A DNA stretch of 13,504 nucleotides from JANRLJ01 sp034437895 (GTDB taxonomy: Bacteria; Chloroflexota; Anaerolineae; Aggregatilineales; Phototrophicaceae): contig DAOTTO010000535.1 in the NCBI GenBank assembly GCA_034437895.1, forward strand, positions 1 through 13,504, written 5' to 3'. Of this stretch, positions 6,368 through 13,504 are shown one piece after another; the first letter of the stretch is position 1; every line of letters begins with the position of its first letter. Under the pieces are notes generated by a model. The model was given only the letters and a program-made list of their open reading frames with translations. It had not been told where the DNA came from and ran no database searches. Made by a program: the position numbers and the translations under genes.

Positions 6368-8468
6368 AATCCTAGCGGAGGCCGATAGGCTGCCAAAAAT
6401 TGAAATGGCTTGGCAGCCTTTGCGCTTTTCTGGTTCAAAACCTATTTTTTTCTACGTGTGTGTCGCCTATCTCTTGATTGCGATACACACCCTTCAACTC
6501 CGCGCACAAAATTCCTCGTTGTCAGACGGCTTCATCCGGGCAGACCGACTCGGAATCGCTCACATCAGCGCGCCGGGAGATCTGGATTCTTCTCGTTATT
6601 TAGCGGCGCTCGAACTGGGAGCAGGCTGGAATCGCTGGCCTCTCTATTGGGATCGGGTGCAAACCGCCGCCGATTCATGGGATTGGCAGGCTTACGATCA
6701 ACAGGTCGCCGCCGATTTCGCCGCACGATTAGAAATCAACGCGATTTTGCTGGGGCGACCCGAATTTTATGCTGATGATGAAGCGCAAATCACCGGCTTA
6801 TACGCGCCAATTTTTGCAAATGGCGGCGATCTTCCCTCTGATGATAAAGCGCTTAACCCTGAAAATCCTTGGGCGCAGTTCGTTTATGAGGCGGTGAATC
6901 GGTATAAGCCGGGTGGATTGTTGGCAACCCAGCTTGGCTTACCCGAAAACAGCGGTATTCGCGTATGGGAAGTTTGGAATGAGCCAGATTTTCGCCAGTT
7001 CTGGCGCGGCAGTTTTGAAGATTACGCCCGTTTGCTCAAAGTGGCGTATATTGTGGCAAAACAAGCCGACCCGCAAGCACAGATTATGTTCGGTGGGCTG
7101 CTTTATAACACCAATGGGGTTAATTGGCTGGCGCAAGTCTTGCGGATTTATTCGCGGGATTCGCTCGCTCCCCGCTTTAACACATTTATGGATATTGTCG
7201 CTGTTCACAATTATGGCAATCCATGGCGCAGTGGCTGGCTGGTGCAGGTGGTGCGGGATTCGCTCATCGCCTACGGAATCGAGCGCCCGATTTGGCTGAA
7301 TGAAACGGGTGTTCCTGTTTGGGATGATTACCCCGGCCCCACTTGGGAGTCTGGCAGTATCGCTCGTGTCAGCAGTCAGCAGCAGGCATGGTTTTTTATC
7401 CAAAGCGCGGTTTTTGCTTGGGCGGAAGGCGCGGATAAGGTGTTTTATCATCAACTTTTCGACGACTGCGGTAATCAACCTGCTGGGACGGACTTCGCGC
7501 CCAACGCGGGAATGCAGTGTGGCGGGACATTTTGTGTGGGGGATGCCTTCGGGTTATATCGCAATCCTTCGGGGGCGGCTTGCTTCCGGCAAAGTCCACA
7601 GCCCGGTACGGCACGACCCGCAGCAGCGGCCTACCGGCTTGTAGCGGAGGTCTTCGGGAGTGCGGATTTTACCCCACTGGATCACTTTAATCTTGATAAC
7701 AAAGTTCGGGCATTTACGTTTAATCGTCCTGAAAGGGATGAGCGCATTACGGTAGTGTGGAATACGAGTTTTGAGCCTGTGACCTTTAGTGTGGAGGCGG
7801 TTGGGGAAGATGCCCAGCTTATCCGCTTGGATGCAGCGAATAATCAACCGACGTTGATAAACCCTGTTGATGGCACTTATATGCTTATCCTGCCAGCAGC
7901 ACAACCGGATAACATCCCCGACGCGCCGCCTGGTCAGGATGCCGCGATTGGAGGTGAACCGTTGATTATGATCGAACGGCTGAATGGTCGTATTTCACCC
8001 GTTGCGGTGGCTTCGGAGTTTGATTCGTTTGTATCGCCCGATCAACCGCTACTCGTGCCGACGAACTCTCCTATGCTGGAAGCGTCTTTCACACCAACCA
8101 TGGCAGCGACAATTCCCCCAACCGAAATCGCACCGACGGCGATTCCGACCTTGAGTCCGGTGCTGGATACAACGCCCCCGCTAACGGGAATCGCGCCGTT
8201 GGCGGAAGTCAGCCCAACGACGTTTACGGTGATCTGGGGAGGGCAAGATGATACAACGATTGTGAGTTATATCATTTGGGTGCGTGAAAATAACGGTGAG
8301 TGGACGGTATGGCTGGATACCTCTATTACCTCGACGTTACAAAACAGGGCGACTTTTATCGGAACATCCGGCAGCATCTACGAGTTTGCGGCGTGGGCAG
8401 TCGATTTGAATGGCAACTGGTCCTCTAATATTCAATTGCAACCGCAAGCGATAACGCGGGTGCAATAA
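6357..8468 (+). CDS. Membrane-anchored or secreted glycoside-hydrolase-like protein with fibronectin III domain
   Basis: This 703-residue protein has a hydrophobic N-terminal signal/anchor (about 29-47), a TIM-barrel glycosidase-like domain (about 60-440), a beta region, a Thr/Pro/Ser-rich linker (about 565-603) and a C-terminal fibronectin III-like domain (from DTTPPLTG at 604). The barrel has the clan GH-A layout: WEVWNEPDF with Asn208-Glu209 as likely acid/base, VHNYG (283-287), and PIWLNETG with Glu316 as likely nucleophile, most like GH39/GH5-type enzymes. Cysteines around 380-410 may form disulfides. The substrate cannot be read from sequence. The ATG at 6357 overlaps the DUF3048 gene by 11 bases but lacks a good ribosome site. 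GGAGG (6377-6381) sits eight bases before an in-frame CTG (6390), and an ATG at 6405 is another option; all keep the anchor. The overlap suggests co-translation with DUF3048. Confidence 0.82.
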   Translation: MSDKILAEADRLPKIEMAWQPLRFSGSKPIFFYVCVAYLLIAIHTLQLRAQNSSLSDGFIRADRLGIAHISAPGDLDSSRYLAALELGAGWNRWPLYWDRVQTAADSWDWQAYDQQVAADFAARLEINAILLGRPEFYADDEAQITGLYAPIFANGGDLPSDDKALNPENPWAQFVYEAVNRYKPGGLLATQLGLPENSGIRVWEVWNEPDFRQFWRGSFEDYARLLKVAYIVAKQADPQAQIMFGGLLYNTNGVNWLAQVLRIYSRDSLAPRFNTFMDIVAVHNYGNPWRSGWLVQVVRDSLIAYGIERPIWLNETGVPVWDDYPGPTWESGSIARVSSQQQAWFFIQSAVFAWAEGADKVFYHQLFDDCGNQPAGTDFAPNAGMQCGGTFCVGDAFGLYRNPSGAACFRQSPQPGTARPAAAAYRLVAEVFGSADFTPLDHFNLDNKVRAFTFNRPERDERITVVWNTSFEPVTFSVEAVGEDAQLIRLDAANNQPTLINPVDGTYMLILPAAQPDNIPDAPPGQDAAIGGEPLIMIERLNGRISPVAVASEFDSFVSPDQPLLVPTNSPMLEASFTPTMAATIPPTEIAPTAIPTLSPVLDTTPPLTGIAPLAEVSPTTFTVIWGGQDDTTIVSYIIWVRENNGEWTVWLDTSITSTLQNRATFIGTSGSIYEFAAWAVDLNGNWSSNIQLQPQAITRVQ

Positions 8469-8542
8469 GTTTTTAATCTAGCAGAATGTTCTAGGACGTA
8501 ACTCAACACGCCCTGTTCGCTCTTATGTTGTTAACCTGTATT

Positions 8543-9652
8543 TTAATCACTCCAGCCAGCGGCGGGGAGTTTGATCGTTACGGAAGTCCCGACGCGAGGG
8601 ATAGAGTTGATCTGGAAAGTTCCCTTGTGGGCTTCGATGATCTGCCGCGCAAGGGGCAAACCCATTCCCATGCCTTGCTGTTCCGTCACGTCACGGTCTA
8701 TCTGTTGGAAATAACGCATCGCCCAATGAACACCATCATTCGCCATGCCTACCCCGTAATCTTGAATCATCATCCAGACATCATCGCCTTCCGTCCATTC
8801 AGAAACGATGACATCGCATTCTTCCGGCGAATAATCCAGCGCGTTAGCGATCAATTCTGCCAGCGCATGAATCAGCGCTTGTTTATGACAGCGGACAAGC
8901 ACATGGCGATTGCGTTCATCAAGTACAACATTGCTGCTGCCGCGATGATAAGAAAAGCGACGTGCAGTATTGATCGAGGCGACCAAAATCTCCCACATCG
9001 GGAAGTCCATGCCGGATTTATCAAGCACTGCTTCGCTCATGATACCCGTTTCAATCTGCGTTTTAAGCACCATCTGTTCGACCAAATGGCTTAGACGATC
9101 ACTTCCAGAACGCATAATTGAAAATAATTCGTCCATCTCCGCTTTATCAAGATGGTCGAACTGGCGCGAGATCAAATCTTGCACCATCATGATCGAAACA
9201 AGCGGAGTCCGTAGTTCATGGGCGACCATGTTGGTAAGCTGTTTTTTGGCTTGCTCAACTTCTTGATGAGTCACTTCACTCACAACTTTTACCCGGCTTA
9301 AACGGGTGTTGACGGCAGAGACTAATTCCGCATTGGTAAATGGCTTAGTGAGATAATCATCCGCGCCGAGTTCCATGCCTTGCCGCATCGAAGGCCGTTC
9401 CACCCGTGCAGTAAGAAAGATAAAAGGAATTAAAGTCGTCTGTGGTTCTTGGCGAATCTTAGAAAGCACCTGATAGCCATCAAGCCCCGGCATGGCGATA
9501 TCGCAAATAATCAGGTCGGGATGATCTTCGCTCGCTTTTTCTACACCCATCACCCCATCGCGGGCTTGAATAACATCGTAACCTTCATAAGCCAGCATTT
9601 CAGAAATCGCTTCACGAATTGATTTTTCATCTTCAATCACGAGGATTTTCAT
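8543..9652 (-). CDS. Soluble hybrid protein: N-terminal receiver plus histidine kinase (REC-HisKA-HATPase)
   Basis: The 369-residue protein begins with a receiver domain (1-120): acid pocket Glu7/Asp8, phosphoacceptor Asp51 in LIICDIAMP, Thr81 and Lys103 (LTKPF). A short helix (125-140) leads into the HisKA domain with the H-box VAHELRTPL (His145). The ATPase domain follows: N-box ELIANALDYS (Asn270), G1 box DYGVGM (298-303) and G2 box QGMGMGLPLA (326-335). All catalytic motifs look intact. There is no membrane segment, PAS or GAF domain, so it is cytoplasmic and probably controlled by phosphorylation of its own receiver. AGGAG lies ten bases before the ATG on the minus strand. It is divergent from the response regulator and cyclase genes across a 436-base gap, which makes those proteins candidate partners. 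The order REC first, kinase second resembles phosphorelay intermediates more than classical sensors. Confidence 0.92.
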   Translation of the reverse strand: MKILVIEDEKSIREAISEMLAYEGYDVIQARDGVMGVEKASEDHPDLIICDIAMPGLDGYQVLSKIRQEPQTTLIPFIFLTARVERPSMRQGMELGADDYLTKPFTNAELVSAVNTRLSRVKVVSEVTHQEVEQAKKQLTNMVAHELRTPLVSIMMVQDLISRQFDHLDKAEMDELFSIMRSGSDRLSHLVEQMVLKTQIETGIMSEAVLDKSGMDFPMWEILVASINTARRFSYHRGSSNVVLDERNRHVLVRCHKQALIHALAELIANALDYSPEECDVIVSEWTEGDDVWMMIQDYGVGMANDGVHWAMRYFQQIDRDVTEQQGMGMGLPLARQIIEAHKGTFQINSIPRVGTSVTIKLPAAGWSD

Positions 9653-9690
9653 AAGTTGGTGTCTCCTACCAATTTTGTATTTGTTTGTTT

Positions 9691-9838
9691 TAATTCAGGA
9701 CTTTCGCTTACCTCACCCCCCGGCCCCCTCTCCAATACTTGGAGAGGGGGAGAAAAACGCATCTTGAAGTCCCCTCCCCATTGCATGGAGAGGGGATTTA
9801 GGGGTGGGGTAAATGCGTGAGCGAAAGTCCTATAATTA
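9691..9838. repeat. MITE-like palindromic element with two internal hairpins
   Basis: The outer arms AGGACTTTCGCTTAC (9697-9711) and GTGAGCGAAAGTCCT (9817-9831) are inverted with 14 of 15 bases matching, and imperfect symmetry continues into flanking TAATT/AATTA. A second nested pair is 9708-9719 against 9801-9812 (11 of 12). Inside are two hairpins: a perfect 12-pair C/G-rich stem with a three-base loop (9724-9735 / 9739-9750), and an 11-pair stem with one mismatch (9771-9781 / 9785-9795). The two hairpins have related sequence. The element has no coding capacity. C-rich palindromes of this look are frequent between genes in Chloroflexota, so it is probably one copy of a dispersed non-autonomous family. 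Confidence 0.65.
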
Positions 9839-10088
9839 ACTTATCATAAATCAATCAAATAAATAATTAAACTTTTTTCGGTTTGCTCAATTATCTATAA
9901 ATAATGCGCTAAAGATACCTAAAGAATTTTTGGCTATTAAACCGCTTAAGATGAGCATAAAATGTATCGCTGCAACAAAAATACAACTGGATTGATACCC
10001 AATTGCAGGATTTTGGGCTGCATTTCGCTGGATATTCCTGAGTTGGTACGCTAGACTTTCATCAAAGCCAGCGCAAGGATCCTCATCC
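9839..10088. other. A/T-rich leader between palindrome and response regulator gene
   Basis: This 250-base stretch starts very A/T-rich and becomes mixed toward the response regulator gene. It must contain the promoter for that gene and the cyclase. I see no convincing -35/-10 pair, no stable hairpin and no tRNA-like fold. AAGGA (10075-10079) is a suitable ribosome site for the ATG at 10089. Confidence 0.4.
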
Positions 10089-10469
10089 ATGACTTTACCT
10101 GATATTCTTCTGGTCGAAGATAACCCTGATATTGCAGAACTTGAAATTCGTATTTTGGAAAAACGCGGCTTCTCGATTCGTCATGCCACAACGACGCGAG
10201 GGGGTATTCTGCTGTATAACGAACATAAGCCCGATCTCATCATCCTTGATTTAAATTTGCCCGATATTGGTGGCTGGCAGCTTTTAGAATATGCCCGGCA
10301 AAGAGGGCGTGTTCCACCCGTGATCGTCACCTCCGCCAATGATGACATGCTCAACCGGATTAACGGCAAGCTCTACAACGTCAATCATTATCTTGTGAAG
10401 CCCGTCAGCAAGCATATTTTGGTCGAAGCGGTCTATGATGTGCTGAAATTGCAAAATGCCCGACTTTAA
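10089..10469 (+). CDS. Single-domain CheY-like response regulator
   Basis: This 126-residue protein is a stand-alone receiver domain with no output domain. All phosphotransfer residues are visible: acid pocket Glu10/Asp11 (LLVEDNPD), phosphoacceptor Asp54 (LIILDLNLPD), the Thr81/Ser82 switch region (VIVTSAN) and Lys104 (YLVKPVS). It can therefore accept phosphate and act by protein contact. The hybrid kinase gene lies divergently upstream, and a tandem adenylate cyclase starts 44 bases downstream on the same strand without a terminator between. Co-transcription with the cyclase is likely, so the receiver may carry the kinase signal to the cyclase/ATPase protein or may be a phosphate sink. Those partnerships are inference from gene order. 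AAGGA about ten bases upstream supports the start. Confidence 0.92.
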   Translation: MTLPDILLVEDNPDIAELEIRILEKRGFSIRHATTTRGGILLYNEHKPDLIILDLNLPDIGGWQLLEYARQRGRVPPVIVTSANDDMLNRINGKLYNVNHYLVKPVSKHILVEAVYDVLKLQNARL

Positions 10470-10513
10470 GCTATAACGGGCTTCATAACTTTAACAATTT
10501 AATGGGGTAGGCA

Positions 10514-13504
10514 ATGCGAGCCTTAATTCCGTCTTTTATCAGTGATCGCTATCAATCGCAGCAGTCGCAAGGGCGTTTTCATACGGCGGCTCTTTTCGTT
10601 GATATTTCGGGTTTCACCGCCCTGACCGAATCGCTGATGAAGCACGGTAAAGAAGGCGCAGAGCATTTGACCAACGCCCTCAATACCATTTTCATCCCTC
10701 TCACAGCCGCTGTATTTGCACATGGCGGCTTTATCACCACTTTTGCGGGTGATGCCTTTACTGCCTTATTCCCCGCAGATAATCCAGAGACGCTGCACCA
10801 TACCGCGCAAACAGCCTTTCTTATCCGCGATTTCTTCAGCGCTCATCCCAAGATTGAAACGCCTTATGGCAGTTTTAGCATGGGGGTAAAAGTGGGGATG
10901 AGCAGTGGCGAGGTCGATTGGGGAATCGTCGGGCAGGGCGAAAAGCACACATTTTTCTTTCGGGGGGAAGCTGTGGACTCTTGTGCGTGGGCCGAACATC
11001 ACGCGCAGCAAGGCGACATCATCGCTGCACCTTCCTTTATCCCACAGCTTGCGAATATCGCCACCTTCATCCCGATTGAAGATCACGCCCGACTCACTTC
11101 TTTGCTGCAAACTATTGCCCCCAAAACACAAGTTCAACCGACCTTCACCCGCAGCGAATTAGATCCTTTCGTGCTGGATGCCCTCATCGACTTACAAACG
11201 CAAGCAGAATTCCGCGATGTGGCGAGTGTCTTCATAGCCTTCGATGCGCCAGACGAAACAGATCGCTTGAATGCTTTCGTCAGCCAGGTTTTAGTAATCA
11301 CCGCCACTTACGGCGGTTATTTCAATAAGCTGGACTTCAGCGATAAGGGCGCGGTGATGTTGATCCTGTTCGGCGCGCCTGTCGCCTATGAGAACAATAT
11401 CGTCCGGGCGGCGGATTTTCTGCTGGCGTTAAAAAAGACCGTTAATGATGTTTCTTGGCGGGCGGGGCTGACTGTCGGGACGGTTTATGCCGGGATTATG
11501 GGCGGTGTGGAACGCTGCGAATATACCGCTATTGGGCGCGTGGTTAATCTTGCTGCTCGTTTGATGATGGCGGCACCCGCAGGCGAAATATGGCTTGGGT
11601 CAGCAGCCAGCGAGGGACTGGCAAATCAGGGTTATGCGCTTTCATCTGCTGGATCATTTACATTTAAAGGCATCAGTCAGTCGATGGATGTGCAGCGGTT
11701 GGAAGGCGGCATTACAGGGAAACCGCTTGAATTTGAAGGCCGTTCTTTTGTGGGACGGAATGCGGAACTCACGCAGCTTGCATCCTTGATTCAGCCCATC
11801 TTCAGCGGACGTTTTGCCGGAATGATTTACATTCACGGTGAAGCGGGTATCGGGAAAAGCCGTCTCGTCTATGAACTCTTGATCGGCGCTCCCAACCTCA
11901 AAGTATTCACTTTTCCGGTAGATGAAGTGCTACGGCAATCGCTGAATCCATTTCGACGCTTTTTGCGCGAGTATTTTGAGCAGACGCAAGACAAAAATCT
12001 CGCACGGTTTAATCAAAAACTCGATGACCTTATTCAGATCGCAAACGATTCGAATCGTGCCGAAATCGCCAACGAACTGCGCCGCACACGCTCGATCTTA
12101 GCCGCGCAGGTTGATCTTTATACCGAAGACTCACTTTATGCCCAACTAGACCCCAAATTGCGCTTTGAAAATACCCTGATCGCTTTTAAGCAGTTGATTT
12201 TGGCGGAAAGTCTGCGCCAGCCCCTCGTTTTGCACATTGAAGACGCGCACTGGCTGGATGATGACTCACAACTGATGATTGATGCTTTAACCCGCGATGT
12301 TGCTGCTTATGCCTTCGCGCTGATCCTCACCAGTCGTTATCAAGATGATGGTACGCCCTTTATGCTAGATGTCGATCCTGATGTGGTGCAGTCACAAATT
12401 GACCTCGCTCATCTCGCACAAACAGATGTGGCGGCTGTCGCCAAGCAAATCTTAAAGGCCGAGGTCAGCAGCGGATTAGCCACATTCCTTTATAACAAAA
12501 CACACGGAAACCCCTTTTTTATCGAGCAGCTTGCTTTGTATTTACAAGAACGCGAACTGCTGCAAAATCCAGACGCCAGCATCTTAGACATCGCCCAAAC
12601 CGAGATCGCCGCCGTACCCGACAGCATCAACGCCGTATTGATCGCCCGTTTAGATCGCCTCTCTGCCCAAGTTAAACAAATCGTGCAAACGGCGGCGGTG
12701 CTTGGGCATGAGTTTGAAGTGTTGGTGCTTGCCGCCATGCTGCATGAGGATACACGGCTACTGGAAAAAGTGCGTCAGGCGGAAAACCAAGCCATCTGGA
12801 CAGCACTCACCGAAATACGTTATCTCTTTCGCCATGCCCTCATGCGTGATGCTGCCTATGACATGCAAATGCGGGCGCGGCTGCGCGAACTGCATCTTTT
12901 GGCGGCAGGCGCAATAGAACGGCTCTACGCGGAAAACCTCGCCGAACATTATGCTGATCTCACCTATCATTACGGATGCGCTAAAGACGATGCCCGTGAG
13001 CGTCCCTATGCGCGATTAGCAGGCGAATACGCGGCTGTTCAATTTGCCAACAGTGAGGCGATCCGTTACTTGAATCGTGCGCTGGAACTTACGCCTGAAA
13101 GTGATTCGGCTGAACGCTTTGATCTGCATAAGGCGCTGGAGGCTGTTTGCAACCTACAAGGTGATCGGCAGACACAGCAATCCCACTTAGAAGCATTAGA
13201 AGCGCTTTTGGCTACTTTAGATCAGAATGAGCGCCGCGCCGAAATCGGGATGCGCCGCGCAAATTTCGCCTTTGTCACAGGGGATAATGCCGGGACAATC
13301 GAAGCCGCGCAGCAGATCATGGCGCTGCCTCAATCGGATGCTATAGCGGAATATACTGCACTGGCGAACCGTTGGTGGGGATCGGCATTGCTCCGTGCTG
13401 GCGAGTATGCCGCCGCGCAAGAACCGCTGGAACGTGCCTTAGCATTAGCGCAAAAGCATCATTTGCCAATCATCGAAATCGACGTTTTACGCAACATGGG
13501 CATT
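10514..13504 (+). CDS. Soluble-adenylyl-cyclase-like protein: tandem class III cyclase domains, STAND-type ATPase, TPR-like region (3' end outside window)
   Basis: The frame is open from 10514 to the window end (997 codons, no stop). Cyclase domain 1 (about 20-180) has both metal aspartates, Asp30 (FVDISGFT) and Asp80 (FAGDAF), but Asp155 and Trp159 stand where the transition-state Asn and Arg normally are. Cyclase domain 2 (about 232-395) has lost the first metal aspartate (FIAFDAP), yet keeps Lys272 (FNKL), Thr338 (EYTAIG), Asn345 and Arg349 (VVNLAARLM). Next is an ATPase of the MalT/AAA_16 type: FVGRNAEL (412-419), Walker A GEAGIGKS (442-449), Walker B LVLHIEDAHWLD (571-582), TSR (606-608) and GNPFFIEQL (665-673). 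From about 830 helical, TPR-like repeats begin (YLNRALELTP, AAAQEPLERALALAQ). No membrane segment or signal peptide is present. This is the ADCY10-like order, predicting cytoplasmic ATP-to-cAMP conversion. The ribosome site is weak (GGGGTAGG); an upstream in-frame ATG at 10502 is followed two codons later by TAG. Confidence 0.9.
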   Translation, partial: MRALIPSFISDRYQSQQSQGRFHTAALFVDISGFTALTESLMKHGKEGAEHLTNALNTIFIPLTAAVFAHGGFITTFAGDAFTALFPADNPETLHHTAQTAFLIRDFFSAHPKIETPYGSFSMGVKVGMSSGEVDWGIVGQGEKHTFFFRGEAVDSCAWAEHHAQQGDIIAAPSFIPQLANIATFIPIEDHARLTSLLQTIAPKTQVQPTFTRSELDPFVLDALIDLQTQAEFRDVASVFIAFDAPDETDRLNAFVSQVLVITATYGGYFNKLDFSDKGAVMLILFGAPVAYENNIVRAADFLLALKKTVNDVSWRAGLTVGTVYAGIMGGVERCEYTAIGRVVNLAARLMMAAPAGEIWLGSAASEGLANQGYALSSAGSFTFKGISQSMDVQRLEGGITGKPLEFEGRSFVGRNAELTQLASLIQPIFSGRFAGMIYIHGEAGIGKSRLVYELLIGAPNLKVFTFPVDEVLRQSLNPFRRFLREYFEQTQDKNLARFNQKLDDLIQIANDSNRAEIANELRRTRSILAAQVDLYTEDSLYAQLDPKLRFENTLIAFKQLILAESLRQPLVLHIEDAHWLDDDSQLMIDALTRDVAAYAFALILTSRYQDDGTPFMLDVDPDVVQSQIDLAHLAQTDVAAVAKQILKAEVSSGLATFLYNKTHGNPFFIEQLALYLQERELLQNPDASILDIAQTEIAAVPDSINAVLIARLDRLSAQVKQIVQTAAVLGHEFEVLVLAAMLHEDTRLLEKVRQAENQAIWTALTEIRYLFRHALMRDAAYDMQMRARLRELHLLAAGAIERLYAENLAEHYADLTYHYGCAKDDARERPYARLAGEYAAVQFANSEAIRYLNRALELTPESDSAERFDLHKALEAVCNLQGDRQTQQSHLEALEALLATLDQNERRAEIGMRRANFAFVTGDNAGTIEAAQQIMALPQSDAIAEYTALANRWWGSALLRAGEYAAAQEPLERALALAQKHHLPIIEIDVLRNMGI

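Noticed and set aside
6939..7478. Minus-strand frame of 179 codons within the glycosidase-like gene
   Set aside because: It is opposite a gene with clear catalytic motifs and shows no domain pattern or ribosome site.
8525..9094. Plus-strand frame of 189 codons
   Set aside because: It is fully antisense to the kinase gene, whose domains and motifs are intact; its own product shows no recognisable family.
10766..11137. Minus-strand frame of 123 codons inside the cyclase gene
   Set aside because: It is antisense to the first cyclase domain, which has conserved motifs on the plus strand.

Overview
The window looks like chromosomal DNA of a free-living bacterium, most likely a member of the Chloroflexota (Anaerolineae-like). 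This rests on the gene content: a DUF3048 protein with an SH3-like tail, a glycosidase-like exoprotein with a Thr/Pro linker and a fibronectin III domain, a tandem class III cyclase fused to a STAND-type ATPase, and C/G-rich palindromic intergenic elements. The assignment is by impression; no marker gene is present.

Layout. (1) 1-787: a two-gene DUF433/DUF5615 cassette that looks like a type II toxin-antitoxin pair. (2) 788-1569: a small two-segment membrane protein on the minus strand, then a mostly non-coding stretch with a broken IS66-type transposase N-terminus, a palindromic repeat and a weak hairpin. (3) 1570-8468: four plus-strand genes for exported or membrane proteins: a secreted protein with W..W repeats, a polytopic membrane protein with a six-blade TolB/PD40 propeller between its membrane segments, a DUF3048 protein, and a glycoside-hydrolase-like TIM-barrel protein overlapping the DUF3048 gene by 11 bases. 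(4) 8543-13504: a signalling block. A soluble REC-HisKA-HATPase protein on the minus strand is separated by a palindromic MITE-like element from a single-domain response regulator and a long adenylate-cyclase/ATPase/TPR gene that runs off the window.

How they may work together. In the signalling block the hybrid kinase could phosphorylate the lone receiver protein, which is very likely co-transcribed with the cyclase. The cyclase is the most informative gene here. Its two cyclase domains are degenerate in complementary ways: the first keeps the two metal aspartates, the second keeps the adenine-selecting Lys/Thr and the transition-state Asn/Arg. This is the asymmetry of animal soluble adenylyl cyclase (ADCY10), so one working site at the domain interface is predicted. 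The residues remembered as lining the human bicarbonate pocket are not kept. A phosphorelay feeding a cAMP-producing, ATPase-gated cyclase is a reasonable hypothesis but is not shown by the sequence. The last gene is incomplete, so its C-terminal part is unknown.
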